Positions 1-7,683 are shown, counted from the first letter of the stretch. The stretch is 64,000 nucleotides of DNA from Bythopirellula goksoeyrii (GCF_008065115.1 NZ_CP042913.1:4115716-4179715); one strand, 5' to 3'. Numbers and translations are program-made. Notes: generated by a model not told the origin, from the letters alone.

Positions 1-1399
1 GCCAGGCGGTGGACAGGTCGTAAACTCGCTGCAGCCCGAACCATAGTGTTTGCGTACCCGGGCGTGTCGATTGTCGGATGACGTAGCCTCCTAGCGAAGC
101 AATCATGCGGATCATCTCATTCAATGGCGGTGGGGTAGATGGCGGATTCGCTTTGCGAATCGTCATCCACACCGACTTCCACTCGCTCGGTTCGAAGATC
201 AGCTCACAACTTAGTTCTGGACACTCGCTTCCCAGTCGCGATAGATACATCACCTTCCAAGCGATAATGGCGTAGACTGCCAAACAATTGAGGATTCGCT
301 CTAGTGTCTCCAACTGACGATCTTCTATCCGACAGCCGCTCTTCAGCGTTCGAAAATAGATTTCAATTTGCCAACGAATGCAGTAGTAAGCAATGATTTG
401 CCGCACTTGCTGGACCTCTTCGATCGGAAGTGTTGTCGCGAGCAACCATTGGATCGGTGCAACGCCATTTGGGGGATTGGATTCTTCGGCGAGGACGAGG
501 TTTAACGTGACGTCGGACAGTTTGCGATTGCGACCTGCTCGATACGGAGGACGCACCGTCACGGTGGTGGCTCGGACTTCTAGTTCCGCAAGGCGTGCCT
601 CGCGTGATTCGTGACGTTTGCGCTTATTCGTGGGCCGTTTCGTGGTGCGACCACTGACGTTCACGCTACATTGATACAGACACTTTGTAGCGCGAGCCGC
701 TTCTAGCCACGTCACCTCCGTGTCCACCGTAATCCGCTTCTTGCAGGCACGCACTAATAAGTGCACCTCGCCACTTGAAGTTGTTCGTGGTTCGCAGTAC
801 AGTTCATAAACGTCCGCTTCACTGTCGGCAATGCAGACACAAATCGTCTGGGGACAGGTGTCGGCAACTTCGCGCGCTGCCCGCAGGCCTTCGATCCACC
901 TATAAGTTTCTTTTTCTTCGATGGGTGTCTTTCGTACCCAGCGCCCCTTTTCGTTCGTGGTCATTTTCTTGATCTTGCTACGAGTCCAACATTTCTGCCA
1001 GGCGATGCCGAGGGGCAAGCCGTGTTCATTAAAGGCAACCAACGGGTGAAAGAAAGCGCCAAGACGAGTATGGTATTCCAGAGGGCCAGCCCCGCGGACT
1101 TGCTGCTTCGGTCGGGTCAAGTCGAGATCTGTCGTATCCTGGACTAACAAGGCAACCTCGGCTTGAGAAACTCTTTCCCGTGTGGCCTCGATATGCGGCT
1201 TGAGGATTCTTTCGGGCGAGACCTTGTCATTGTCGAAGAAACGATAAGCGGCTTCCATTTCCGCTCGACCATGGGTGGCGGCGGGGACGCTCATGTTGGG
1301 CTTCGCGCCGAGCGATTCAATGACCTTGCCCAGCCGTATGGTCAACCGATGGTCGCCAAGCTTGGCACCGCGAACTTCGTCTCGTAGCGAAACGGACAT
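1..1399 (-). CDS. IS4-family DDE transposase, 3' end cut by window edge
   Basis: An open minus-strand frame runs from an ATG at 1399 to the window edge (about 466 codons visible, no stop). A clear GGAGG ribosome site lies just upstream of the start. The protein shows the DDE plan of the IS4 family: DTTDLDLT holds the first Asp and VCIADSEADVYE the second. Near 340-390 lies a Y-x2-R-x3-E-x6-K signature (YCIRWQIEIYFRTLK), the hallmark of IS4 elements, which supplies the catalytic Glu. The N-terminus (GAKLGDHRLTIRLGK) resembles the DNA-binding part of Tn5-like transposases. No terminal inverted repeats can be paired because the left end is outside the window. Identity as a transposase is firm; the subgroup is not. 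Confidence 0.9.
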   Translation of the reverse strand, partial: MSVSLRDEVRGAKLGDHRLTIRLGKVIESLGAKPNMSVPAATHGRAEMEAAYRFFDNDKVSPERILKPHIEATRERVSQAEVALLVQDTTDLDLTRPKQQVRGAGPLEYHTRLGAFFHPLVAFNEHGLPLGIAWQKCWTRSKIKKMTTNEKGRWVRKTPIEEKETYRWIEGLRAAREVADTCPQTICVCIADSEADVYELYCEPRTTSSGEVHLLVRACKKRITVDTEVTWLEAARATKCLYQCSVNVSGRTTKRPTNKRKRHESREARLAELEVRATTVTVRPPYRAGRNRKLSDVTLNLVLAEESNPPNGVAPIQWLLATTLPIEEVQQVRQIIAYYCIRWQIEIYFRTLKSGCRIEDRQLETLERILNCLAVYAIIAWKVMYLSRLGSECPELSCELIFEPSEWKSVWMTIRKANPPSTPPPLNEMIRMIASLGGYVIRQSTRPGTQTLWFGLQRVYDLSTAW

Positions 1400-1831
1400 C
1401 GGGGACCTCCATGAAAGAAGCAAAGAAAAGTAACGTGCTTCTCAACACAGTCCCTCGAAAATGACAAGCCAAAGAATCATTCGCAGCCAAGCTGATCTGG
1501 GCAAGGTCGATAGCAATACTATCACGAGACGCTGGTATAGCAGTGCATGCGAGACTTGTGTGGAACGATGAGTTGGACCATCTTCGGCTTCTTAGCCCGC
1601 CAGCTACGGCGCAGCGGTCTTGTCCGAGATCTGACACCTCTGCGAGTTCCGTGAGACTCGATCTCAACGAAGATGATGCAACCGCCAGCACGAAGCAAAC
1701 GTCCCCTGTCGCATCGGTCTCAACCACCTCGTGTTCTGCCCATTTGCTCGTATCGACCGCCATTGTTTGATTTCGCAGTGTCCCGCGGCTCTACTATTGG
1801 GTGCTATCCGAGTACCTGATGGAAACTTGCC
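1400..1831. other. Intergenic region between the IS4 transposase and intI
   Basis: Overlapping short frames exist on both strands but none has a recognisable domain or convincing ribosome site. The stretch must contain the right end of the IS4 element and the integrase promoter. It also holds one copy of a 41-bp motif (1608-1648) that recurs inverted beyond the cassette array. Confidence 0.5.
1608..1648 (+). repeat. 41-bp motif, left copy of inverted pair flanking the integron
   Basis: The reverse complement of 1608-1648 matches 5458-5498: a 15-base arm (AACTCGCAGAGGTGT) and a 10-base arm (CCGCTGCGCC) are identical, separated in both copies by exactly 16 different bases. The two copies sit outside the integrase and the last attC and are in opposite orientation. 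They could be ends of a mobilisable unit, remnants of one insertion element, or a dispersed repeat. Confidence 0.6.
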
Positions 1832-2860
1832 GTGACCAACTCGTCGCAGCATCGCCGCACACCTTTGGGTTTGTTCGCCGACAAGCCAGCGCCCCGGCTC
1901 TATGATTACATGGTCGAGGTACTCCGTGTCCGGCACTATAGTCGCCGCACGGAGCAAGCCTACGTCCACTGGGTTCGCAGATACATCGACTTTCACAGTT
2001 GGCGCCACCCACGCGAACTTGCCGAAGACGAGGTCAACCGTTTTCTAACACACCTGGCCGTCAATGAGCACGTCGCTGCGTCAACGCAGAATCAGGCGCT
2101 CTCGGCGATACTCTTTCTCTACGAGCATGTTCTGCGGCAACCGCTCGACCGAATCGAAGGCGTCGTTCGCGCCCGTCGCCCCAAGCGGTTGCCCGTCGTT
2201 CTGACGGTCGATGAAGTCTCGCGCGTGATGACGCATCTGGCGGGCGAGAAGTGGTTGATCGCGATGCTACTCTACGGGGGTGGGCTGCGACTGCTCGAAG
2301 CACTCCGACTGCGAGTCAAGGACTTGGACTTCGAGCGTGGTGAGATCACCGTTCGCGAGGGAAAGGGAGACAAGGACCGCGTAACGACGATGCCGCGGGC
2401 TATCGCGCATCCTTTGCAGGAACACCTGGAGCAAGTCAAGTCAATTCACCAGCAAGACGTGGCCGACGGCTTCGGCCGCGTGGAGCTTCCTCACGCGCTG
2501 GCCCGCAAGTACCCTAATGCCAACCGCGAATGGGTTTGGCAGTACGTGTTTCCTCAATCGCATCGCTGGAGCAATGCGAAAACCGGCGACCAAGGAAGAC
2601 ATCACGTTCACGAGTCACTCGTCCAAAAGGCCATCAAGCAGGCTGTTCGACAAGCTGGGCTGACGAAACGAGTCACGAGCCACACGTTCCGCCACTCGTT
2701 CGCCACACACCTGCTGACGGACGGGTACGACATACGCACGGTTCAAGAACTTCTTGGGCATAAGGACGTGCGGACGACAATGATCTACACGCACGTCCTG
2801 AATCGCGGCGGACGCGGCGTCCGGAGCCCCGCCGACGGGCTGCGCCACCGGACTCGATGA
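1832..2860 (+). CDS. intI: Integron integrase (tyrosine recombinase, IntI type)
   Basis: This site-specific recombinase inserts and excises cassettes at attI and attC. The 342 residues match IntI1 in layout: an N-terminal SAM-like domain ([17 protein letters not shown] near residue 35) and a catalytic domain with Arg153 ([12 protein letters not shown]), His284 and Arg287 (HTFRHS), His310 (GHKDV) and nucleophile Tyr319 (MIYTHV). The IntI-specific insertion is present around residues 215-245 ([13 protein letters not shown], then WVWQYVFPQ) and separates it from XerC/XerD. The C-terminus ([11 protein letters not shown]) is also IntI-like. All catalytic residues are intact, so it could be active. 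It reads toward its cassettes, the inverted arrangement. Confidence 0.95.
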   Translation: MTNSSQHRRTPLGLFADKPAPRLYDYMVEVLRVRHYSRRTEQAYVHWVRRYIDFHSWRHPRELAEDEVNRFLTHLAVNEHVAASTQNQALSAILFLYEHVLRQPLDRIEGVVRARRPKRLPVVLTVDEVSRVMTHLAGEKWLIAMLLYGGGLRLLEALRLRVKDLDFERGEITVREGKGDKDRVTTMPRAIAHPLQEHLEQVKSIHQQDVADGFGRVELPHALARKYPNANREWVWQYVFPQSHRWSNAKTGDQGRHHVHESLVQKAIKQAVRQAGLTKRVTSHTFRHSFATHLLTDGYDIRTVQELLGHKDVRTTMIYTHVLNRGGRGVRSPADGLRHRTR

Positions 2861-3016
2861 GCGCTAGACAGGGGCGGCCTATCACGCAAAACCAGGGGCG
2901 CCATCGAAGCAAGCCACTGCTACAATAGAATTTACAACAAACCACTGCCTGCGCGTTAGGCCGCACATTTGCGGTCTACAGGTGATAGGCAGAAACTTCC
3001 TATAACCAAGTTAGGC
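2861..3016 (+). promoter_or_regulatory. Candidate attI recombination site
   Basis: Two GTTAGGC core sequences lie between the integrase stop and the first cassette, at 2955-2961 and 3010-3016. Both match the GTTRRRY consensus. The second is 10 bases before the first cassette ATG and is the likely attI crossover. The stretch between them does not fold into an obvious attC. Confidence 0.5.
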
Positions 3017-3026
3017 GACTTCAGAA

Positions 3027-3257
3027 ATGAGCTGGTACGGCACACATGCCATCCGCACTAAAGAAGAAGTCAAAAGCATGCTCCCTGCAGCGGCTTGTAA
3101 GCACTGTATCTATTGGTTCCAGGTCGCAATCGGCTCGTCTTCGGAGACGTGGTATCACCGATACGAAACCTGCCCCCGCTGCGGGATTCGGCAATGGGAC
3201 CTTTTAGACCAGTTCACCGCTGAGGCAAACAGTCGCCTAACCACCGGCTGCAGTTGA
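3027..3257 (+). CDS. Cassette 1: small zinc-ribbon-like protein
   Basis: A 76-residue protein of unknown function. It has two CxxC pairs (Cys24/Cys27 in CKHC and Cys49/Cys52 in CPRC) spaced like a zinc ribbon, so it may bind zinc and nucleic acid or act as a small adaptor. The ATG lies 10 bases after the attI core and there is no strong ribosome site. The frame runs 16 bases into the following attC before stopping, which is common for cassette genes. Function is not known. Confidence 0.65.
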   Translation: MSWYGTHAIRTKEEVKSMLPAAACKHCIYWFQVAIGSSSETWYHRYETCPRCGIRQWDLLDQFTAEANSRLTTGCS

Positions 3258-3342
3258 CCGGCAGCGCCCGCGAGTAGAATGTTGTGGTCGGTTGGACGCC
3301 TGCTCCCGCGGGCGGCCGGCAACTGAGCCTTTTACGTTAGAT
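3235..3342 (+). other. attC site 1 (108 bp)
   Basis: Bounded by inverse core GCCTAAC (3235-3241) and core GTTAGAT (3336-3342). Internal sequence is palindromic: CCGGCTGCAGTTG near the left end pairs with CAACTGAG/GCCGGC near the right. It is nearly identical to attC 3 (3831-3938) and the same length. Confidence 0.85.
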
Positions 3343-3354
3343 TGAGGAGGATTC

Positions 3355-3567
3355 ATGATGCCTAAAAGAACCAGGACCTCTCGGTGCGAGAGCGGTGGCC
3401 TGAAGCCTCACGTCGTAAGCATGGGTGTTGCCCTGGGTGCAGCAGTTGGAGTTGCACTCGGTCTTGCGCTCGACAACATCGGTGTCGGTATTGCAATTGG
3501 TCTCGGGAGTGGTACTGCGCTCGGAGCGGCCTTTTCCATGCTGAGCCACCATGGAGAAGACATCTAA
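3355..3567 (+). CDS. Cassette 2: glycine-rich hydrophobic small protein
   Basis: A 70-residue protein (67-70 depending on which of two adjacent ATGs is used). An AGGAGG ribosome site sits at 3345-3350, just after the attC core. After a basic N-terminus (KRTRTS) it is a run of small and hydrophobic residues with GxxxG-type spacing (ALGAAVGVALGLALDN, then GVGIAIGLGSGTALGAAF), as in glycine-zipper membrane proteins. It probably forms one hairpin of two helices in the membrane. Its stop codon lies inside the inverse core of attC 2, as typical for a cassette. Function is unknown. Confidence 0.75.
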   Translation: MMPKRTRTSRCESGGLKPHVVSMGVALGAAVGVALGLALDNIGVGIAIGLGSGTALGAAFSMLSHHGEDI

Positions 3568-3618
3568 CCAGTGCATGCACAAGTCGCGCTCCGCGCGCAT
3601 GTGATGCAAACGTTAGGG
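3562..3618 (+). other. attC site 2 (57 bp)
   Basis: Inverse core ATCTAAC (3562-3568) and core GTTAGGG (3612-3618, last base off consensus). Inner arms GTGCATGCAC and GTGATGCA pair around a short GCGC-rich loop. It has the minimal 57-base size of short attC sites and differs in sequence from its neighbours. Confidence 0.75.
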
Positions 3619-3629
3619 GCCTCTACCGG

Positions 3630-3836
3630 ATGGGTGAAAAGGCAAGTGCATTTACAAAAGGTGGTTGTGGCTGCTTGCTTGCCTTCGCTGGTTTTGCAGT
3701 GATCGCTCTACTGCTAGGCGGCAGCGCCCACATAGATATTGGCGGAGCAATACTTCTGTTCTTGATCGGTGGACTGCTCGGATTGCTGATCCTCTGGATA
3801 TACAACAAGGGCAAGAACGACCGCGGCGGCCCCTAA
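3630..3836 (+). CDS. Cassette 3: two-helix membrane protein
   Basis: A 68-residue protein starting at the ATG 11 bases after the attC 2 core. A longer upstream extension of this frame crosses attC 2 and cassette 2 and is not real. It begins MGEKASAFTKGGCGC and then has two hydrophobic stretches (about residues 15-31 and 38-57) separated by a short polar turn (SAHID), ending in a basic tail (YNKGKNDRGG). The stop lies in the inverse core of attC 3. No known domain. Confidence 0.7.
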   Translation: MGEKASAFTKGGCGCLLAFAGFAVIALLLGGSAHIDIGGAILLFLIGGLLGLLILWIYNKGKNDRGGP

Positions 3837-3938
3837 CCACCGGCTGCAGTTGACCGGCGACGCCCGCGAGTAGAATGGTGTGGTCGGTTTGACGCCTGCT
3901 CCCGCGGGCGGCCGGCAACTGAGCCTTTTACGTTATCT
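3831..3938 (+). other. attC site 3 (108 bp)
   Basis: Inverse core CCCTAAC (3831-3837) and core GTTATCT (3932-3938). It differs from attC 1 at only a few positions. The two long sites bracket cassettes 2 and 3. Confidence 0.8.
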
Positions 3939-4033
3939 CGCTTAGCTTAGACAACACGATTAGCACAAAAACGAACGAACCCGATCAGATCCCAACTCGC
4001 AAAGCGTCGAAATCTTGCCTTCGTTCATGTGCA

Positions 4034-4411
4034 TTGGCACTGTTTATCTTGGTGACGGCGCCGGTCTTTCTCTATTGGTTCGTTTTCCCTGCCCCGAAAT
4101 ACATCGGGAATAAACCAAACGGAGAATCGTACATCGCCACAAAATTCGAGTTTCGCTATGGTTACGCAACGAGATTCGTTGATGATCCGCACAACAAAAT
4201 GCAATGGGTTTTCGGAGAATTGCCCGATTCAATTACTGTTGATGATTCCGGTTTGAGGCTAATCGTTTACAATTCCCACAATGCGATCATCAAATCATCG
4301 ATAGATTCCATGGAGGCCTACGACGATTCGTTCAAACACAAGGGCTACATGGGAATCTGGGACGACGAGCGGGAGAGCTTTGCGGTTGATTCGAGTGGAA
4401 CCATTGAATAA
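4034..4411 (+). CDS. Cassette 4: membrane-anchored protein of unknown function
   Basis: A 125-residue frame. An N-terminal hydrophobic segment (MALFILVTAPVFLYWFVF) should be a signal anchor, followed by about 100 soluble residues rich in acidic and aromatic residues. The start is uncertain: the TTG at 4034 is the only usual start codon in frame, yet the frame stays open upstream to about 3920 without an ATG. The true start may lie near the attC 3 core, giving a longer basic N-terminus before the membrane segment. The stop is 24 bases before attC 4. No family recognised. Confidence 0.55.
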   Translation: MALFILVTAPVFLYWFVFPAPKYIGNKPNGESYIATKFEFRYGYATRFVDDPHNKMQWVFGELPDSITVDDSGLRLIVYNSHNAIIKSSIDSMEAYDDSFKHKGYMGIWDDERESFAVDSSGTIE

Positions 4412-4434
4412 GCCGCTGAAGCACGACGATCGCG

Positions 4435-4525
4435 AGATAACAAAGGGTTGCACACGGAGCCGCGGGTCGCGCGGGTTTCAATGTTTAGCGAGTTCGCCGC
4501 GGCCCGGTGAACCCGGACGTTATGC
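4435..4525 (+). other. attC site 4 (91 bp)
   Basis: Inverse core AGATAAC (4435-4441, imperfect) and core GTTATGC (4519-4525). The arms GGGTTGCACACGG with GCCGCGG on the left pair with CCGCGGC and CCGGTGAACCC on the right, giving the folded attC shape. Confidence 0.75.
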
Positions 4526-4537
4526 CCCTCAACTCCA

Positions 4538-5278
4538 ATGCGTTTACCAGCAATTAGCGGTGTGATTGATCGACGTATTCTCGCGAACTATCGCATCGAT
4601 CCCGAGTGCATGGCGGCCGCGTTACCTTCGCCATTCCGGCCACAATTGGTCGATGGTTACGCGATCGGCGGCATCTGCCTTATTCGCCTGAAACGGGTTC
4701 GGCCAAAAATGTTTCCAATTCCTTGGGGTATCGGGTCGGAGAACGCTGCGCACAGAATTGCTGTCGAATGGGAAGCAAACGGTCAAACGATGAATGGTGT
4801 CTACATTCCTCGCCGAGATACCAATTCAATGCTCAATTCGTTGGCCGGTGGCAGGATCTTTCCCGGAATTCATCATCACGCAAAGTTCACTGTAGAAGAA
4901 ATTGGTGATCACTATTCCGTCACGATGGCAAGCGATGATGGCGGTGCCAAGGTTCATGTTTCTGGCACGGTCGTCCCCGCGATATCGGAATCATCAGTTT
5001 TCGACTCCCTCGAATCCGCCTCCAGCTTTTTTGAATTGGGCTCGCTTGGGTATTCAGATACCAGCACTAATGGCAAATTCGATGGTCTTGAATTGCAATG
5101 CGAAAACTGGCACGTCGCATCCTTAAACGTCGACAAGATCCAATCCAGCTATTTCGAGGACGAATCACGCTTCCCAAATGGTTCGGTTGAATTTGACTGC
5201 GCTTTGTTAATGCGAGATATTGTTCATGAATGGCATGGTCGCCCCGATCTATGTTGTGCACCAAAAATCGGGGCATAA
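4538..5278 (+). CDS. Cassette 5: DUF2071-like protein
   Basis: A 246-residue soluble protein. The pattern of conserved blocks (RRILANYRIDP near residue 12, GYAIGGICLIRLKRVRP, SENAAHRIAVEW, GVYIPRRDTNS, GKFDGLELQCENW, FDCALLMRDIVHEWH) is what I recall of the DUF2071/YqjF family, which shares the acetoacetate-decarboxylase-like fold; its reaction is unknown. It begins 12 bases after the attC 4 core and stops inside the inverse core of attC 5. It is full length, with no frame damage. Family assignment is from memory of the motifs. Confidence 0.75.
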   Translation: MRLPAISGVIDRRILANYRIDPECMAAALPSPFRPQLVDGYAIGGICLIRLKRVRPKMFPIPWGIGSENAAHRIAVEWEANGQTMNGVYIPRRDTNSMLNSLAGGRIFPGIHHHAKFTVEEIGDHYSVTMASDDGGAKVHVSGTVVPAISESSVFDSLESASSFFELGSLGYSDTSTNGKFDGLELQCENWHVASLNVDKIQSSYFEDESRFPNGSVEFDCALLMRDIVHEWHGRPDLCCAPKIGA

Positions 5279-5364
5279 CAATCGCATGCACCTGAGTTGC
5301 CGCTGGTGCCGTTTTCTGAAATTGAGCATCGCTGGCGGCAACCCGGTGATGCGTGACGTTCGGC
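5273..5364 (+). other. attC site 5 (92 bp), last of the array
   Basis: Inverse core GCATAAC (5273-5279) and core GTTCGGC (5358-5364). The arms CGCATGCACCTGAGTTGCCGC and GCGGCAACCCGGTGATGCG pair well. It is the rightmost recognisable attC. Confidence 0.8.
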
Positions 5365-5642
5365 ACCGGTCTCTTTTTGGCGGGGACTCCTCGTGCAGTT
5401 CGGCCAACGCTCAAGCTGCTGAAGTTGGACCACCCGACTGGAGTTACGCTCGACGCCAACTCGCAGAGGTGTACTTCGAGATTTGACACCGCTGCGCCAT
5501 GGGAAAAACCGTCCGAGCGGTCGGTTGATGCAACCGAAGTCTCGAAGCGATCTGGCTATCTGCTGGCGGTGAAACAGACCGACGCGGCTACTAGAGCGGC
5601 TTTCAAATTGACGTAGCCAATACCGCGTTGCTTGATTATTCC
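5365..5642. other. Non-coding stretch after the cassette array
   Basis: A plus-strand frame starting inside attC 5 (5353-5616, 87 codons) could be a truncated sixth cassette, but it has no recognisable domain and no ribosome site. The stretch contains the right copy of the 41-bp motif and ends at the MarC fragment, so it probably spans a rearrangement junction. Confidence 0.45.
5458..5498 (-). repeat. 41-bp motif, right copy of inverted pair flanking the integron
   Basis: Inverted counterpart of 1608-1648: identical 15-base and 10-base outer arms with a 16-base unmatched middle. It lies 94 bases beyond the last attC. Confidence 0.6.
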
Positions 5643-5901
5643 AATCTTCCGAAAACAGAATGAGTCCACCGGCGATCAATAGTGCGGGAATAGAAATCTT
5701 CAACGCGCCAAGAATGACGGATCCCAGCACGACAAAGATGCAGCAGACGATGGCGGAAACGAGCACCGTTCTGAGGGCGATCTTTCGCTTCAGCTCGGCA
5801 TCGGCGGACTTCGTCATCCCCACGAAAACGATCGCAGCGCGAGTCGGCCCAATGGTAGCGAGCAACAGGATAGCGATGCTTGCGAGGTCCATATTCGTCA
5901 A
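5643..5901 (-). pseudogene. MarC-family membrane protein, N-terminal fragment
   Basis: About 86 residues from the ATG at 5901 match the start of MarC/UPF0056 integral membrane proteins: LASIAILLLATIGPTRAAIV, then the polar loop FVGMTKSADAELKRKIALRT and a second and third hydrophobic segment ending GGLILF. MarC proteins are about 200 residues. Here the similarity stops near SEDWN at about 5643 and the frame continues into unrelated low-quality sequence. It therefore looks cut at the junction with the integron flank. Confidence 0.65.
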
Positions 5902-5920
5902 CCAGGCGGGACTGGCGAGT

Positions 5921-6745
5921 TTATTTTGGAAAAATGCAGCCCACGAATTTTGAGGTGTCCAGCGGGTCGCTAAAATTCGGTGGGCGCTTATTCATGAAGG
6001 CGTCGGCTCCCTCGCGGAGGTCCTGTGTACGCTGTAGCACATCGAGCACGTCAAGCAGCTTCGCGATTGCCTGCTCCTCGGGCAAGTAGATGCCATACCG
6101 CAACGCCTGCTTGGCGGCACAAATGGCCTGCTTCGGAGCGCTTGCAAGCCTTGCAGCAATTACTTGCGCGTGTGCGAGCACCTCGCCCTTAGGCTTAATG
6201 TGATTGGCGTAGCCCCACGCGAGCGCTTGCTGTGCATCGATCATATCGCCCAGCAAAAACAACTCACTGGCGCGGCCAAAACCGATACGCCGTGTTATAC
6301 GCACTGAGCCTCCACTGCCGGGTATGGCGCCAAGGTTTATTTCGGGTACGCCAAATTTTGAATTTTCGGCGACTACGATGATGTCGGCGCCGGCTGCGAG
6401 TTCCATGCCGCCGCCTAGCACATAGCCTTCAATGGCCACGACTGTGGGTTTCGTGAAATTGGCGAATTTGGTGAATGTTTCGTTCTCAGGACCGAGCTTG
6501 GTAGACACGACGGTACCGTCCGCCAGAAGTCCAGGAAATTCCTTGATGTCGGAGCCAGTACCGAAAGCGCGGTCACCGTCGCCTGTGAGTACAATCGACC
6601 CTATCGCTGGGTCAGCCTCCAGGCTGGTCAGGGCCTCGTCCAACTCTCGTCGCATGTCCAGTGTCATCACGTTCATCGGCGGGTTAACCAGGAACACGGT
6701 TGCTACGCCGCCATCGATCTCCACGCGTACTTTTTGGTCACTCAT
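5921..6745 (-). CDS. Enoyl-CoA hydratase/isomerase (crotonase superfamily)
   Basis: A 274-residue crotonase likely to hydrate or isomerise an enoyl-CoA. The oxyanion-hole segments are visible (FGTGSDIKEF near residue 62 and GYVLGGGMELAAGAD near 107). Both glutamates used by hydratases are in place (PEINLGAIPGSGG and ASELFLLGD). The C-terminus (REGADAFMNKRPPNF) is typical. It is the last gene of a minus-strand operon; the gap from the preceding crotonase is 53 bases. Its base composition is more GC-rich than the neighbouring crotonase. Substrate cannot be told from sequence. Confidence 0.88.
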   Translation of the reverse strand: MSDQKVRVEIDGGVATVFLVNPPMNVMTLDMRRELDEALTSLEADPAIGSIVLTGDGDRAFGTGSDIKEFPGLLADGTVVSTKLGPENETFTKFANFTKPTVVAIEGYVLGGGMELAAGADIIVVAENSKFGVPEINLGAIPGSGGSVRITRRIGFGRASELFLLGDMIDAQQALAWGYANHIKPKGEVLAHAQVIAARLASAPKQAICAAKQALRYGIYLPEEQAIAKLLDVLDVLQRTQDLREGADAFMNKRPPNFSDPLDTSKFVGCIFPK

Positions 6746-6798
6746 TTTTTTCTTCCTCTAGTAGATATAAGTCGTATGTGAGCTACACGCTGATCGTT

Positions 6799-7587
6799 CT
6801 AGCTTCTTGTGAACACTGGGTGTCTTTTCTCTACAAATGCTTTGGTCCCTTCCGCCTTGTCATTAGAATTAGCAACTACTCCAAAGACTGACGCTTCCTG
6901 GTGGATACCATCTTTATTTGACATGTCATTTCCAGCATTCATGACCTGCTTTGCACTTGCAACGGCAAGTGGACCATTTCTTCCTATAACCTTTAAACAC
7001 TCAACTGCTGCTTCCAGGCAGCTTGCTTTATCATCTGATACTTTATTCACCAATCCCCACTCATAGGCTTTATCAACATCTATAAAAGTGCCCGAATAGA
7101 TAAGCTCTTTTGCCCGGTTTCGACCAATGTATTTTGGAAGTCTTTGGGTTCCACCAAAAGCAGGTAACACACCCCATTTAACCTCAGGCTGTCCAAAAAC
7201 TGCTTGCTTCGAAGCATAAATGAAATCGCAAGACATTGCCATTTCACATCCACCGCCGAGTGCAAAGCCTTGAACACAGGCAATAAGAGGCAGGGCCAAG
7301 TCTTCCATGGCCAAGGTGACGGCCTGTCCTGTTTCAGCAAAGACTTGTGTTTCTTCCGGAGTCATTTCAGACATCGCAGCTATATCTGCACCTGCCATAA
7401 AAGCCTTTTCTCCAACACTTGTCAGAATAGCGCCTTTGTATTTTGAAACATCGATACTTTTTATCGCATCCAACATTTCATCCAACACCGTTTTATTTAG
7501 TGCATTCAGCTTGTCAGGCCTGTTTACTTCCAGATAGAAAATATCATCTTTTTCATATGTATTGATTGTTTTGTAGCTAGTGCTCAT
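6799..7587 (-). CDS. Enoyl-CoA hydratase (crotonase superfamily)
   Basis: A 262-residue crotonase. It has the oxyanion-hole motif KAFMAGADIAAMSEM, the second motif GFALGGGCEMAMSCDF, and both catalytic glutamates (FGQPEVKWGVLPAFGGTQRL and AKELIYSGTFID). The C-terminal EGTKAFVEKRHPVF is typical of short-chain enoyl-CoA hydratases. The coding sequence is clearly AT-richer than the ligase gene upstream in the operon, suggesting a different donor. It could serve crotonyl-type or carnitine-type CoA substrates. Confidence 0.88.
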   Translation of the reverse strand: MSTSYKTINTYEKDDIFYLEVNRPDKLNALNKTVLDEMLDAIKSIDVSKYKGAILTSVGEKAFMAGADIAAMSEMTPEETQVFAETGQAVTLAMEDLALPLIACVQGFALGGGCEMAMSCDFIYASKQAVFGQPEVKWGVLPAFGGTQRLPKYIGRNRAKELIYSGTFIDVDKAYEWGLVNKVSDDKASCLEAAVECLKVIGRNGPLAVASAKQVMNAGNDMSNKDGIHQEASVFGVVANSNDKAEGTKAFVEKRHPVFTRS

Positions 7588-7657
7588 GTCTTTCCGTCTT
7601 TCTTTATTGTTTGGCTAATTGTTTGTTTTTCTGCTGGCTTAAGCCCGTCTCGGATTT

Positions 7658-7683
7658 CCTCCAGCCGCGTCTGCGGCTGGAGG
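7658..7683. other. Perfect 11-bp stem, 4-base loop hairpin between operon genes
   Basis: CCTCCAGCCGC and its exact complement flank the loop GTCT. There is no T-tract on either side, so it is a weak terminator candidate. It lies in the only large gap (173 bases) of the catabolic operon and may stabilise or process the mRNA, or mark a junction. Confidence 0.5.

Larger units (their letters stand above)
1832..5364 (+). mobile_element. Integron: integrase, attI region and five-cassette array
   Basis: The unit has an IntI-type integrase (1832-2860), a candidate attI (2861-3016) and five open reading frames, each followed by an attC site ending in a GTT core. All cassette genes read rightward, away from the integrase. 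Unlike class 1 integrons, the integrase gene reads toward the array rather than away from it; this arrangement is known from Treponema denticola. Three of the five cassette genes stop exactly inside the attC inverse core, which supports the boundaries. Confidence 0.85.

Noticed and set aside
1317..1763. Minus-strand frame beginning MAVDTSKWAEHEV, reminiscent of a transposase N-terminus
   Set aside because: The similarity stops after about 13 residues, and its 3' part is out-of-phase sequence of the real IS4 transposase start.
5353..5616. Possible sixth integron cassette gene
   Set aside because: The start lies inside attC 5, no attC follows, and there is no ribosome site or domain; kept only as a remark in the intergenic entry.
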